A stretch of 64,000 nt of DNA. It comes from an uncultured Desulfovibrio sp. Its GTDB lineage: Bacteria > Desulfobacterota > Desulfovibrionia > Desulfovibrionales > Desulfovibrionaceae. The stretch lies in assembly GCF_902477725.1 (NCBI RefSeq), contig NZ_CABSIF010000003.1, positions 1 to 64,000 on the forward strand. Direction: 5' to 3'. The notes below the pieces were generated by a model. The model had not been told where the DNA came from and did not search any database. It saw nothing but the letters and a program-made list of their open reading frames with translations. A program made the position numbers and the translations under genes. Positions 16,580-25,682 of the stretch are shown here, piece by piece. Position 1 is the first letter of the stretch, and every line of letters begins with the position of its first letter.

Positions 16580-18049
16580 ATGGCACTGACCCGACGTAAT
16601 TTTCTGGTGGGCGCGGCCTCTGCGGCAGGCATTGCAGCTGCGGGGCTGGATGCCCGGGCCGAAACCAATGGCGCGAGCGCCTCTGTCCAGCATGCAGAAT
16701 ACGCAACCTTGCTCGACATTGAAAAATGCATCGGCTGTGGCCAGTGCGTGGAGGGCTGCCGCGAGCGCAACGGGAGCCGTTATCCGGAAGTCAAAAAGCC
16801 CCTGCCAGTCATGTTTCCACCTGGAACCAAGGACGAGGACTGGTCTGGCAAGCGGGATGTGGACGACAGGCTCACGCCGTACAACTGGCTGTATATTGAG
16901 AGCGTTACCGTGCTGAAGGACGGCGCGCCGCTTGAACTGCACATTCCCCGCCGCTGCCTGCACTGCACAAACCCGCCCTGCGCCAACCTTTGCCCATGGG
17001 GCGCTGCCAGCCGCCAGCCAGAAACCGGCACGGTGAGCATAGACAGCCAGACCTGCCTTGGCGGGGCTAAATGCCGCACGGTCTGCCCCTGGCATATACC
17101 GCAACGACAATCGGGCGTAGGGCTGTATCTTGACCTCATGCCGCGCTTTGCCGGCAACGGCGTCATGTACAAGTGCGACCGCTGCGCAGACAGCTTTGCC
17201 CACGGCCAACTGCCCGCCTGTGTGGAGGTTTGCCCCCAGCAGGTGCAGACCATTGGCCCGCGCGATGAAATTCTGGCGCAGGCCCGCAAGCTGGCGCAGG
17301 AGCGCGGAGCGTACCTTTATGGCGTGACGGAAAACGGCGGCACCAATACTTTTTATCTGTCGCCAGTGCCCTTTTCCGAACTGGCAGCGCAGGCCAAACC
17401 CGGCCCCGGCAAGCCCACCTTTGGCCCGATGGCGGACTCCATGGCGCAGGCTGGCAACCTTACCCGCATGCTGATGACGGCGCCGCTTGTGGGCGTGGCA
17501 GGGGCGCTGGTGAACGCCGCGCGCCAGGGGCAAGGCCCGAGTCAGAACCACACGCAGGCCCGCCCTCTGGGTGCACTGCATGCCCCCAAGGCTGAAGCTG
17601 CCCTCTCCGGAGGCTTGCTCAAGAAACTGTGGGTGGCAGTGGCTCTGCTGCTTGGATTTACGGGCATGATGCAACTGCCCGTAGCAAGCCGCTACGGCAT
17701 TGCCAAAATTCCCGGCCTCACATGGACAGGTGATTTCTACACCACGCTGAATGTCCATTATGTTCTGGCTGCCCTGCTGCTGGCGTTGGGCCTGTATTGG
17801 CTGACCCTACAGGTGCGCGGCAGGCTGCGAGGCCGCCTTGCCTACTGGGGCAAGGTGCGGCTGGCAGTGCTTGGCGTTGTGGTGCTGAGCGGCATGGCCC
17901 GCGTTGCCAAAAATCTGCCTTCCATCACGTTTTCGCCGGGTATGACGACCTTTATTGACCTTGTGCATCTGGGTTTTGCCGTACTGCTCGGTGTGCTGTG
18001 CCTCTGGCTGTGGGTAACTGGACGCGGCGCTTGGCGCGAGGATGGATAA
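16580..18049 (+). CDS. TAT-exported 4Fe-4S ferredoxin fused to a membrane domain
   Basis: A 489-residue electron-transfer protein. The N-terminus has a twin-arginine signal (TRRNFLVGAASAAG). A HybA/FdnH-like ferredoxin region follows with several cysteine clusters: CIGCGQCVEGC (C50, C53, C56, C60), CLHCTNPPCANLCP, CLGGAKCRTVCP and CDRCADSF...PACVEVCP. The C-terminal third (from about residue 345) has three to four membrane helices with His residues in NVHYVLA and DLVHLGFAVL that might bind haem. It looks like an Fe-S subunit fused to a small quinone-site or cytochrome b-like anchor. No catalytic partner is adjacent. The start has AGGGGAG. Confidence 0.8.
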   Translation: MALTRRNFLVGAASAAGIAAAGLDARAETNGASASVQHAEYATLLDIEKCIGCGQCVEGCRERNGSRYPEVKKPLPVMFPPGTKDEDWSGKRDVDDRLTPYNWLYIESVTVLKDGAPLELHIPRRCLHCTNPPCANLCPWGAASRQPETGTVSIDSQTCLGGAKCRTVCPWHIPQRQSGVGLYLDLMPRFAGNGVMYKCDRCADSFAHGQLPACVEVCPQQVQTIGPRDEILAQARKLAQERGAYLYGVTENGGTNTFYLSPVPFSELAAQAKPGPGKPTFGPMADSMAQAGNLTRMLMTAPLVGVAGALVNAARQGQGPSQNHTQARPLGALHAPKAEAALSGGLLKKLWVAVALLLGFTGMMQLPVASRYGIAKIPGLTWTGDFYTTLNVHYVLAALLLALGLYWLTLQVRGRLRGRLAYWGKVRLAVLGVVVLSGMARVAKNLPSITFSPGMTTFIDLVHLGFAVLLGVLCLWLWVTGRGAWREDG

Positions 18050-18081
18050 CGGGCACTGCCCGCATAAATGACGGCATACAC

Positions 18082-18112
18082 AGGCGGGTATTCTGCGGAA
18101 TGCCCGCCTTCA
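18082..18112 (+). terminator. Intrinsic terminator after the Fe-S gene
   Basis: AGGCGGG and CCCGCCT pair around an inner ATTC/GAAT stem with a TGCG turn, followed by a T/A-rich TCATTATAT. Confidence 0.6.
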
Positions 18113-18258
18113 TTATATGCTTGGCTTCCCCATCAAAAATTTGTCTGTCCTGATCACTACAGCTCTTGGCCCCGGCAGGGTTTGGCGCTACGCTGCTTGC
18201 TGCATCTTCTCTCCTCAAGCTAGTTTTGTGACATCCACCCCCACCAGCGAGGCGCATC

Positions 18259-19059
18259 ATGACCATGCCCGCATTTTACATCCCCCACGGCGGCGGCCCC
18301 TGCTTTTTTATGGACTGGATGCCGCCCGACACATGGAATGCCCTTGGCGGCTGGATGCGCTCCATCCCGGCGACTTTACCGCAACAGCCAAAGGCGCAGA
18401 TTGTATTCTCCGCCCATTGGGAGCAGTCGGAATTTACCCTGCTGACTACGCGAACCCCCGGCCTGTATTATGATTATTATGACTTTCCGCCGCATACCTA
18501 TGAGTTGCAGTGGCCTGCGCCGCCAGCGCCGGAACTGTTTGACCGTGTGGGCCAGTGCATGCGCTCGGCAGGATTGCCGCTGGCAGAGGACACTACGCGC
18601 GACTTTGACCACGGCGTGTTTGTGCCGGGCCTGCTGATGTACCCAGAGGCGCAGATGCCCACGCTGCAAATATCGTTGAGGCGGGGGCTTGATCCGCTGG
18701 AGCATCTGGCACTGGGACGGGCGCTGGCCCCGCTGCGTGAAGAAGGCGTGCTGTTTGTGGGCAGCGGCATGAGCTTTCACAACATGCGGGCCTTCCGCTA
18801 CGGGGATAATACGCCCATTGAAGGGGCGGATGTTTTTGACAACTGGCTGACGGATGCCGTGCGTAACCCCAATGCCGCCATGCGCAACGCTGCTCTTGCG
18901 GAATGGGAAAAGGCCCCCGGTGCGCGCTTTGCCCACCCGCGCGAGGAACATCTGATTCCGCTCATGGTGATTGCAGGAGCTGCCGGAGCCGCACCGGGCA
19001 AGCTTGCCTGGCATGGCAGAGCTATGGGCGCACCGCTCTCAGCATTTTCTTTTGACTAG
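18259..19059 (+). CDS. ygiD: Class III extradiol dioxygenase, YgiD/LigB-like
   Basis: A 266-residue member of the LigB superfamily, DODA-type branch (4,5-DOPA dioxygenase of E. coli YgiD). Metal-ligand regions are visible: IPHGGGP at the N-terminus, FSAHWEQ near residue 53, DFDHGVFVPGLLMYP near 116 and a C-terminal REEHLIPLMVIAGAA. The natural substrate is unclear in bacteria. It is the last ordinary gene before the tRNA-Ala-bounded island and ends 18 bases before the left direct repeat. Confidence 0.85.
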   Translation: MTMPAFYIPHGGGPCFFMDWMPPDTWNALGGWMRSIPATLPQQPKAQIVFSAHWEQSEFTLLTTRTPGLYYDYYDFPPHTYELQWPAPPAPELFDRVGQCMRSAGLPLAEDTTRDFDHGVFVPGLLMYPEAQMPTLQISLRRGLDPLEHLALGRALAPLREEGVLFVGSGMSFHNMRAFRYGDNTPIEGADVFDNWLTDAVRNPNAAMRNAALAEWEKAPGARFAHPREEHLIPLMVIAGAAGAAPGKLAWHGRAMGAPLSAFSFD

Positions 19060-19076
19060 ATGAAATAAATACTTGC

Positions 19077-19092
19077 GCCCCACGGCGAAAAG
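19077..19092. repeat. Left copy of 16-nt direct repeat flanking the island
   Basis: GCCCCACGGCGAAAAG occurs here and again, identical and in the same orientation, at 40240-40255. This copy lies in the promoter/leader of the left tRNA-Ala; the other overlaps the 5' end of the right tRNA-Ala. Bases beyond the 16 differ on both sides. The two copies bracket the AT-rich island exactly. Confidence 0.8.
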
Positions 19093-19113
19093 GTATAATT
19101 CCAAATTCCTCAT

Positions 19114-19356
<243 letters not shown>

Positions 19357-19390
19357 TTATAGATTGAAAACAATTTATGTCGAGAAGCGC

Positions 19391-21226
19391 CTATTGTTGG
19401 ATGGGAAGAACATGGATTGCATATAAAAGATCATGAACGTCTTTATAAATAAAAATTGGGAATTCTTTAAATATTTTCTCGTAAATATCATTTTCGTACT
19501 TTTCAGATCTCCCTCGGTATCTTCCCACAGTATTGTTTTTTTCTAAAATTTCTTCAGCAAGCTTGTGCCCATTCATATTTAATATCTTTTTTTGACATAA
19601 CATCGTATACCCATTGACCAACCTCATTTCTTGAGTTTCCAGTGCATCGAAATCATAATAATTTTTTCTGTATGAATAAGAATATATTGCCTGCAACAAA
19701 TCATTATCAGCAGCCAGTATTGTAGATACCGTAATTTCTTTAAACCATTTTTCATCGTCCGGGGAAAACAGCTTATCTCTGATTCGTAAAAGGCCAAAAT
19801 ACAACGGGTCAAATGTATAATTTTCCCTAGAGTATCTTAAATTTTCGCCTAAAACAGAGATCCTACCGTTAGACGAATTTTTTGTGTCCCAATCTATAAT
19901 CCCGTACACAGACGGAACAGTACTATCGACTCCAAGAGATTTGACTATTTGCTTAGTCTGCTCGGCGCTACCTGAGCCGCTTGATCCAGAGGAAATGAAA
20001 TTGAGTAAAGAGTCAGTTTTTGCTTGAAGATTTAACGAATTGCATATCACATTGTAAAAATCTACATCATACTTACTTTCTACAAAGACTTGCTTAACAT
20101 TTCTATATATTACTCCGAGAGCAGGTACACCTTGAAGCAATTTTTTTAACGTCTCTTCTTTGCTTGTTTTTATTATTCTTCCATTTTCTACAGAGTAAAT
20201 ATATTCGTCACGACTAACAGCCACTGTTGTCGGTGAATGTGTTGTAAGGATAACTTTGATCCCATAATTTTCAACAAATGTTGTTGCAAGAATTTTTAAG
20301 AGTCGATTAATCATTTCTGGATGCAGAGAAGCATCAATTTCATCAAGTAAAAGGATCTGTGGGAAGTTCTCCTTTTGTTTACTATTAAAAATTGACAATG
20401 CGATTTTAAATAAAGTTTTTTCGCCAGAAGAGAGGCTTGAATATTGAATCTCTTGTTGGGATTCATTGCCGACAAGCTTCGGCGTAAATTTTTCTAATCT
20501 GCCATTTCCTTCTGGAAAAGTTATTTGGTAGGGCAGGCCTGCTTCTTTAAACGAATCGTTAATTAGTACCCATGGGGCTGGGCCACAGTGTTTAATGAAC
20601 TCGTCATCCGTTTCATAGCATTCTAATACTTCATTGTTGTACTGTTTTCTAAGCCGCTTGAGCGTATTTTCATACTTCAAATTATGATAACCTAGAAAGA
20701 TATCCGCCGTATTCGTTTGAAAAAAACGACCTTCATACTTCCCTTGTGCCATTATTAAGCTAAAATTATCATCAAGCTCCTGAGATGTTAGCTCTTTAGC
20801 ATTTTTCCCCAAATGTTTCGCAGTTTCTTCAACAACTGGAAACCACTTTTTCACTCGATCTTCAAGCCATTCGCGGGGGCCACCATAATGGGGATTATTT
20901 GATTTAACTTTGAGTAGTCCTAGAGCAATAGTGATATCTTCATGGAGATTATCAATATCTAAACCTAAAGGGTTTGCTTCGGAATAGCCTCGACCCATTC
21001 CAACAAAATCCCCTAAGCTAAAAGATAATATTTTATTTACGATACAGTCATCAATAGAAGTAGTCGCATAATTTTGACCTGAAGCTCTGGAATATACTGC
21101 TTCAAGAAAGTTTGTTTTTCCGGCACCATTGCGCCCTGTCAGAATAATCATATTTGGCAAATCATACAAAGATTGCTCTTTTATATTTTTGTACTCCTTG
21201 GTTATTGATATGGATAAATTGCTCAT
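19391..21226 (-). CDS. AAA ATPase with DUF4435/TOPRIM-like domain, fused-PARIS (AriA-AriB)-like
   Basis: A 611-residue ABC-type ATPase: Walker A GRNGAGKT (31-38), signature SSLSSGEKT (263-271), Walker B ILLLDEIDASLHP (291-303), H-loop His330. A C-terminal TOPRIM-like part follows: FVESKYDVDFY (E383, D387), GIIDWD (D445, D447) and ENYTFDPL (469-476), which resembles DUF4435. An AAA15 ATPase plus DUF4435 nuclease makes the PARIS anti-phage system; single-protein fusions are known, and OLD-family nucleases are the alternative. The gene is far more AT-rich than the core genome and is the only gene between 220-bp inverted repeats, as expected for transferred defence cargo. Defence role is inferred. 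Confidence 0.68.
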   Translation of the reverse strand: MSNLSISITKEYKNIKEQSLYDLPNMIILTGRNGAGKTNFLEAVYSRASGQNYATTSIDDCIVNKILSFSLGDFVGMGRGYSEANPLGLDIDNLHEDITIALGLLKVKSNNPHYGGPREWLEDRVKKWFPVVEETAKHLGKNAKELTSQELDDNFSLIMAQGKYEGRFFQTNTADIFLGYHNLKYENTLKRLRKQYNNEVLECYETDDEFIKHCGPAPWVLINDSFKEAGLPYQITFPEGNGRLEKFTPKLVGNESQQEIQYSSLSSGEKTLFKIALSIFNSKQKENFPQILLLDEIDASLHPEMINRLLKILATTFVENYGIKVILTTHSPTTVAVSRDEYIYSVENGRIIKTSKEETLKKLLQGVPALGVIYRNVKQVFVESKYDVDFYNVICNSLNLQAKTDSLLNFISSGSSGSGSAEQTKQIVKSLGVDSTVPSVYGIIDWDTKNSSNGRISVLGENLRYSRENYTFDPLYFGLLRIRDKLFSPDDEKWFKEITVSTILAADNDLLQAIYSYSYRKNYYDFDALETQEMRLVNGYTMLCQKKILNMNGHKLAEEILEKNNTVGRYRGRSEKYENDIYEKIFKEFPIFIYKDVHDLLYAIHVLPIQQ

Positions 21227-21428
21227 TTGCCATACATCCTTTTAATTTTTCTTGCTAACTTCATTTAGACATTTATATCTACAACACTAACTATATTTTC
21301 GTAAAATATAATCTGCTTTTTTTCAAGCCCTCTGCGGAGGCTATCGCATATAGCATCGCGTGGAAATTTTTTGCCTCAAAAAGTACTGTCAAGATGGACA
21401 GATAACCGCAAGCGCAGCCATCGACAGC

Positions 21429-21466
21429 AAAAAACCCCCGACCATTTTTCAATGATCGGGGGTTTT
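21429..21466. terminator. Copy of the tRNA-Ala terminator
   Basis: A CCCCCGACCATT/AATGATCGGGGG stem with A-run and T-run on the two sides, so it can act in both directions. It is the inverted copy of the terminator at 19201-19238. Confidence 0.85.
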
Positions 21467-21477
21467 GATTACCTATC

Positions 21478-21530
21478 TGGTGGAGCTGAAGAGAATTGAA
21501 CTCTTGACCTCTTGAATGCCATGCAAGCGT
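21478..21530 (-). pseudogene. tRNA-Ala 3'-half fragment 1
   Basis: Minus-strand copy of the tRNA-Ala 3' half: anticodon stem-loop, T arm, acceptor strand and CCA. Positions 21478-21522 match the intact tRNA; one mismatch follows before similarity ends. The 5' half is missing, so it cannot be a working tRNA. Such 3' fragments are typical of attachment sites left by tRNA-integrating elements. Confidence 0.85.
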
Positions 21531-21971
21531 TCGTCATGCGCATCACGCAGCAGCGCCGTATGGCATTTTGCTCTCATATCCTCTCGCAATCCAAATTCTT
21601 TCGCGTCCCTATCCGTCAAGAAATATGAGGTAAAACTTGCTGTTTCTGATGCTATCAAGCTCAGAGGGCAAGTATCCTGTTGATGCTCACCTGATCGCTC
21701 TGCGCAAGCTTGAGGTAGAAGGGTGCGTAGGGTGGTCATTTTGTATGGCTAGCGGTGTGCACTTTGCTACAAAAGCGCGGACAGAATTCATGCGCTGATT
21801 TTGCGGAGTTTGCAGGTTGCTCATGCCAGCAAAAAAAGTTTTTTAGTGCGTTAGTCTCAATAAAAATTGACTCCAGGCAAAAATAATATCACTTTTTATG
21901 TTATTGAAAGGCAACAAGATTTTTTTTGATTGTCGCCCACACTCTGTAATCATCACCACTTAGGATAAATA
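21531..21971. other. Intergenic region, possible gene remnants
   Basis: About 440 bases between the tRNA fragment and the first membrane-protein gene. A minus-strand open frame to 21739 runs into the tRNA fragment and has no ribosome site; I see no recognisable domain. The last 150 bases are AT-rich and should hold the promoter of the gene at 21972. Confidence 0.35.
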
Positions 21972-22484
21972 ATGTCCAGCCCAATAGATACAGACATAAA
22001 AGCGATGTTTTGGACCTTCTGGCTGGCGCATTGGCCTGTTTTTATCCTGCTTATTCTAACGTGCTGGGGCGGATTGTGGGCGCAGGATTATGCAAGCAGT
22101 GTTGTTCTTGCCGTAGGGGCGGCAGGTTTGGTTATTTTTTTGCCCTTGTGCAAAATGGAAAAAAGTTTGTGGTTGTACATCGCGGCGTTTTTTATGGGTA
22201 TTGCAAACGATGTTTCATTGAATGACGCCCGTTATATTACCAGTATTATGGGCATAGAATGGCTCTCTCCTTTGGCGGCATCTATTATTTTTGTGGCTGT
22301 GCAAGGGGCGTTTATTACGTTCGTTCTCTTGCTATTTTGTATGATTATTTACAGACGCCAGGTCAGCCTTCACTTGCTCGTTAAAATTCCTGTGTGCATG
22401 CTCTTTTTGCTTGCCGCGCTGGATCCTGCCTTCACGATGTTTTGGCTGTTTCTAGGGCTTTGCGGTTTTTTTGGTCCCATATAA
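21972..22484 (+). CDS. Four-helix membrane protein, cassette partner M1
   Basis: A 170-residue protein with four to five hydrophobic helices. It is a clear paralogue of the proteins at 37354 and 39360. Shared features: a short N-terminal cytoplasmic segment ending in an HW(P/S) step, a central MG(I/L)-x-WL motif, VQG, and the C-terminal KIPVCMLFLLAAL...FW...L...FGP block. No enzyme family is recognised. Each copy lies beside a gene of the HNCQHYF family (here 22708, convergent), so it may be an immunity protein, receptor or export partner. Start ATG 21972 follows AGGATA. Confidence 0.7.
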   Translation: MSSPIDTDIKAMFWTFWLAHWPVFILLILTCWGGLWAQDYASSVVLAVGAAGLVIFLPLCKMEKSLWLYIAAFFMGIANDVSLNDARYITSIMGIEWLSPLAASIIFVAVQGAFITFVLLLFCMIIYRRQVSLHLLVKIPVCMLFLLAALDPAFTMFWLFLGLCGFFGPI

Positions 22485-22565
22485 CTGGATATTACGGCCA
22501 CACGCGCCAGTACCTGCCCACGTTTTTGCTTCTGTTGCTGGTGCTCTTATTTCAAAAAAATAATT

Positions 22566-22591
22566 CCCCGACCATCGTGCGATGATCGGGG
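22566..22591 (-). terminator. Terminator for the gene at 22708
   Basis: A CCCCGACCATC/GATGATCGGGG stem with a GTGC turn. On the minus strand it is followed by AATTATTTTTTT, so it best ends the minus-strand transcript. Confidence 0.75.
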
Positions 22592-22707
22592 ACATGTGTT
22601 TATGACTTATGGGGTCGCCACAAACGGATGTTTCATTTGTCATGCATTGGGTAGTTCTTAAAATTCCTAATAATGAGTGTAATCATTATCAAGTTCTCTT
22701 CTGTGCA

Positions 22708-23388
22708 TCAGGGTAGCATAAGGGGTTTTTCCTCGGTTGCGTATTCCTGCGCTTTTTGAAGAACTTCGGCAAAGTAGTGCTGGCAGTTATGCTTTGCCAA
22801 GTTGTACATCCGGTGGTCATAATCTTGAATATCGATTGCTCTTGAATAAAGCGCATCCCATTTACGGTCTATTTCAATCTTTGCTCTGTCGATGTATTCC
22901 TTGCGATACTTGGTGGGCTCGACTTGATATTTGTTCAAGCTCTGCATGGGTTCAGAAAATACGCCAGTAGAAGTCAACCCAAAGTTACTACCATCGCTGC
23001 CAACAAAGTGCATGTGCTCAAAGTGCAGATCTGTTCCTGGAACTCTTTTTCCATACCAGTTGCTGGTTTTGGCAAGTTCAAGCTCACGCACCCCCATTTT
23101 ATAATACGGGATTGCGGCATTGGGCTCACTTGAATATGGTTGCAAACCTGTGTGATCGCCATGAGCATGCCTTTTCACTACGTCTGCGACACTGTCGGGA
23201 TACATGCGTTCTTCCAGTGGGGCATTTGCCGCAACAGGCATGGGCGCGTTAAGCGCGTTGTGCGGCATATGGGAAGGTATTGTTGCCGCGTTTGCCGCGC
23301 CTTTAAAGGTGAATTGCCCGTTGCTCAAACGCGGCTGATCTGAAACATTGTGGCCCATGTTTCTGGTGCTGAAATTGTTCCCTGCCAT
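22708..23388 (-). CDS. HNCQHYF-motif protein, cassette effector-like E1
   Basis: A 226-residue protein; paralogues lie at 36362 and 38393. The N-terminus MAGNNFSTRNMGH..SDQPRLSNGQF (1-26) is almost invariant in all three, followed by a variable Ala/Pro linker and a conserved SVADVVK..HGDHT..QPYS core. Two possible catalytic regions: LHFEHMHFVG (H122, H125, H127) and YNLAKHNCQHYFAEVL (C202). A His-rich strand followed by NC-x-H-(Y/F) recalls the LRAT/NlpC-P60 permuted papain fold (NCEHF in LRAT), so a Cys hydrolase or acyltransferase is my best guess, by motif only. There is no signal peptide. Strong GGAGAG ribosome site; a palindrome lies upstream. Confidence 0.65.
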   Translation of the reverse strand: MAGNNFSTRNMGHNVSDQPRLSNGQFTFKGAANAATIPSHMPHNALNAPMPVAANAPLEERMYPDSVADVVKRHAHGDHTGLQPYSSEPNAAIPYYKMGVRELELAKTSNWYGKRVPGTDLHFEHMHFVGSDGSNFGLTSTGVFSEPMQSLNKYQVEPTKYRKEYIDRAKIEIDRKWDALYSRAIDIQDYDHRMYNLAKHNCQHYFAEVLQKAQEYATEEKPLMLP

Positions 23389-23444
23389 GTTCTCTCCTTA
23401 AAAGGTTTGGGGGAGATATAGCAGAGGCGGGAGTTTTTGTAAGA

Positions 23445-23458
23445 CTGAAACATTTCAG
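23445..23458. promoter_or_regulatory. Palindromic operator upstream of E1
   Basis: CTGAAACATTTCAG lies 57 bases upstream of the E1 start. Matching palindromes lie at equivalent distances upstream of the E genes at 36362 and 39079. The conserved block around it is the most similar non-coding sequence among the cassettes. Confidence 0.65.
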
Positions 23459-23666
23459 TAGCTTTTTGTTCTTTTTAGTTTGGTAAATAAGAGTGCTTGA
23501 TAACACAAAAAGATAAAATACCAGATGGTTATATTAACACTCAGAGGCCATGGCAGGGCGTGTCTACTGAAATTTTTTGCAAATATCGGGGAAAATATTT
23601 TTATTTTTTCTGCCCAAAATTGAGCGTGCCCCGAGTAAAGCACATAAGCAGCTATCGAGGGTTTGC

Positions 23667-24180
23667 ATGACATCCCCAAAAATTGCGGAATTAAAAGCAA
23701 AATTTTTTGGCCTGCTGCGAGAACACTGGCCTAATATTATTATCTTGATCTTTACTTGGTTCGGTGGACTTGTCGATAACGACTATATGGGGCATGTGGT
23801 GCAGGCTGTTGGAGCAGTTGGAATTATTGTGCTGTTGTCAATTTTTAAATTGCAAAAAACATATTGATTTATGTTTCAGGCATAGCTTTATGCTTCATAG
23901 GTGCTGCCGAAATAATAGACACTCAACATATCGCTGACATAATGGGCCTTGGATGGTTGTCATCATAGTCTATTATCATAATCACAATTGCAGTTCAGGG
24001 ATTTATTGCTTCGTTCATATACTTACTGTTTTTGTATATACTTTTCTTTAGGTTGCAGATTAGCACCGCATGCTGTTCAAGATTCCCCTCTGTATGTTGT
24101 TTCTGCTCGCGGCCCTAGGGCCAACCTTTATGGAATTTTGGATGCTTATGGCCTTTAGCGGTCTATTCGGGCCAGTATAG
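23667..24180 (+). pseudogene. Decayed copy of the cassette membrane protein (M2)
   Basis: This copy aligns along its whole length with the gene at 39360-39875. The first 66 codons are open (MTSPKIAEL..), then a frameshift in the A-rich run near 23860 ends the frame at a TGA. Further in-frame damage follows, including a TAG in place of a Trp codon near 23968 and a deletion near 24070. The 3' end up to the TAG at 24180 is still recognisable. It is divergent from E1, as the intact 39360 gene is from its E partner. Confidence 0.85.
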
Positions 24181-24253
24181 TAGCGCACACCCTGGTTCAA
24201 ACTGCTTGTGGTTGTGCGCCGTGAATGAGTAGCCGCCAAGCAGCCGGGTTTAC

Positions 24254-24400
24254 ATGACATTCCTAACAAGCGCGCAAATAAAACAAAATTTTTTGTTTTG
24301 TGCTGTTGTGCTGGCCTATCACCATTCTAATTATTTATAGTGGCGGGCCGGAAAAGTGGAGTTATAGCCTAGTTGTTCAGGCCGGGACGATTGCCCCTGT
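24254..24400 (+). pseudogene. Short remnant of another membrane-protein copy
   Basis: ATGACATTCCTAACAAG and the bases after it resemble the beginning of the M genes but lose the frame within 30 codons. The same remnant, with the same neighbours, follows the M gene at 39944. It shows that a larger block was duplicated. Confidence 0.6.
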
Positions 24401-24444
24401 CTTTGGTGTAGACCCCACTCTTTTTTCAAATCGCGTAACACGCC

Positions 24445-24482
24445 AAAAACCCCCGATCATTTTTCAATGATCGGGGGTTTTA
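24445..24482. terminator. Copy of the tRNA-Ala terminator
   Basis: A perfect CCCCCGATCATT/AATGATCGGGGG stem, TTTC loop, with A-run before and TTTTAATT after. Next to a tRNA-Ala fragment. Confidence 0.85.
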
Positions 24483-24492
24483 ATTACCTACA

Positions 24493-24537
24493 TGGTGGAG
24501 CTGAAGAGAATTGAACTCTTGACCTCTTGAATGCCAT
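24493..24537 (-). pseudogene. tRNA-Ala 3'-half fragment 2
   Basis: Minus-strand copy of 45 nt of the tRNA-Ala 3' end, from the anticodon loop to CCA. Similarity stops at the anticodon loop. It marks another module boundary. Confidence 0.85.
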
Positions 24538-24809
24538 ACTAAGGCATCATGCCCCAAACCTCACGCCGCCAACAAAATCAGCCTACTGGCTCTATATTCT
24601 CCTTCAAGGTTGATTTTTTATACTAGTGCGCCTGCATTAGCACATTATATGCTGATTTTTATTGCAATATTTGTGCTGATAAACCCAATTTGATATACCT
24701 ATTATTTCACTTGGTGAAAAAAATTATCACTACTGCTCGACTCTCCACATCACTTGCAGTATATCTTGCATCCGGTTTTTACTACAGCCTCTTTAAAAGG
24801 AAAGTAATA

Positions 24810-25289
24810 ATGGGCAGATATAGTGGGCTTTTGGCAGTGTTTTTTCTGCTTCTTACGGGCTGCGGCTCCACGCAGTATCCTGATGAAATCTGGGCTCCCA
24901 AGAGTGCGCCCTATAAATATGGCGGCTCGCCAGAAATGGAAGACATCGCCAAAAGGTGCAACAACGGATACTACAGCGGTTTTAGCCCAGAGAATCTCTT
25001 TCCCATAATGAGCCAGCGCTGCGAAAAAATCGAAAACGGCAACAGAATTTGTGCGGCAGAACTCATAGACTCTGAAACGCATGAGTATCTTGGCCAAGAA
25101 TTCGACTCAAAAACAAACTCGTGGCATTCGGTAACAAAAGAGGACACCAACTACTACCACTACATGATAAATCTCTACATCAATACCAAGGGCCTGGTCT
25201 ACGACTGCAAGGCCTCGTATGGCCACCATGTGCAAGTCAGCAAAAAGCCCAAGGAAGGAACTCTGGCAGCAAAAATGCCCAAGGAGTAG
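24810..25289 (+). CDS. Lipoprotein of the G-x-(I/V)-x-x-C family, member 1
   Basis: A 159-residue lipoprotein with lipobox LLTGC (C18). The mature part has a KRCNNGYYSG motif, a second Cys pair (SQRC, NRICA) and a C-terminal (Y/F)xxxINLYINTKGLVYDCKAS. The last block matches the other four members (25295, 25683, 33619, 34148), so the Cys residues probably pair in disulfides. Start ATG 24810 follows AAAGGAAAG. First of three tandem lipoprotein genes. Function unknown. Confidence 0.72.
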   Translation: MGRYSGLLAVFFLLLTGCGSTQYPDEIWAPKSAPYKYGGSPEMEDIAKRCNNGYYSGFSPENLFPIMSQRCEKIENGNRICAAELIDSETHEYLGQEFDSKTNSWHSVTKEDTNYYHYMINLYINTKGLVYDCKASYGHHVQVSKKPKEGTLAAKMPKE

Positions 25290-25294
25290 CCCGC

Positions 25295-25672
25295 ATGCGA
25301 CATAACTTGATTCTATCCCTCTGTTATGTGCTGCTGGGGGCGTGCGTGATAACTTCGTCTCCCCAATGGCGGCCTGCGGAGCTTGCCCCCATTAAAATCA
25401 CCAAGGCGCAGGCCGAGCCAATAATCAACGCATGCCGCGATGGAGCCTATTTGGGTAGCGCTTTACAAAACTTTCCCCAATCAGATCAGGCCATTTGCCA
25501 GCCGCAGTATACTGGCCAGTTGTGCGCCATGGTGCTGGAATTTCCTGAAAAACGTGTGTTTTCGTATGCCGATGGACGCAGCTATTCGGCCACAGTGCAG
25601 GCTCATGCGTGGTTCAACATTGTGCTGAATGAGCAGGGCAACATAACCGGTTGTCGCACCAAAACGGAATAA
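25295..25672 (+). CDS. Lipoprotein of the G-x-(I/V)-x-x-C family, member 2
   Basis: A 125-residue lipoprotein (lipobox LLGAC, C17). The mature part repeats the family plan: NACRDGAYLG, two middle Cys (AICQ, QLCAM), then AWFNIVLNEQGNITGCRTK. It starts six bases after the stop of member 1, so the two are cotranscribed. Function unknown; its small size and lipid anchor fit a periplasmic or outer-membrane accessory or inhibitor protein, which is a guess. Confidence 0.72.
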   Translation: MRHNLILSLCYVLLGACVITSSPQWRPAELAPIKITKAQAEPIINACRDGAYLGSALQNFPQSDQAICQPQYTGQLCAMVLEFPEKRVFSYADGRSYSATVQAHAWFNIVLNEQGNITGCRTKTE

Positions 25673-25682
25673 AGGAATCAAC

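Larger units (their letters stand above)
21311..21530. repeat. Right arm of the 220-bp inverted repeat
   Basis: Reverse complement of 19139-19356, from ATCTGC (21311) through the terminator to the tRNA-Ala anticodon stem. Together the arms give the AAA gene the structure of a cassette, though without a transposase. Confidence 0.9.

Noticed and set aside
16046..17758. A 570-codon minus-strand frame opposite the Fe-S protein
   Set aside because: The plus strand has a TAT signal, ribosome site and regular cysteine clusters; the minus frame has none and spans an intergenic region.
21473..21739. An 88-codon minus-strand frame ending in the tRNA-Ala fragment
   Set aside because: Its last third is just the translated tRNA fragment; no ribosome site and no recognised domain.
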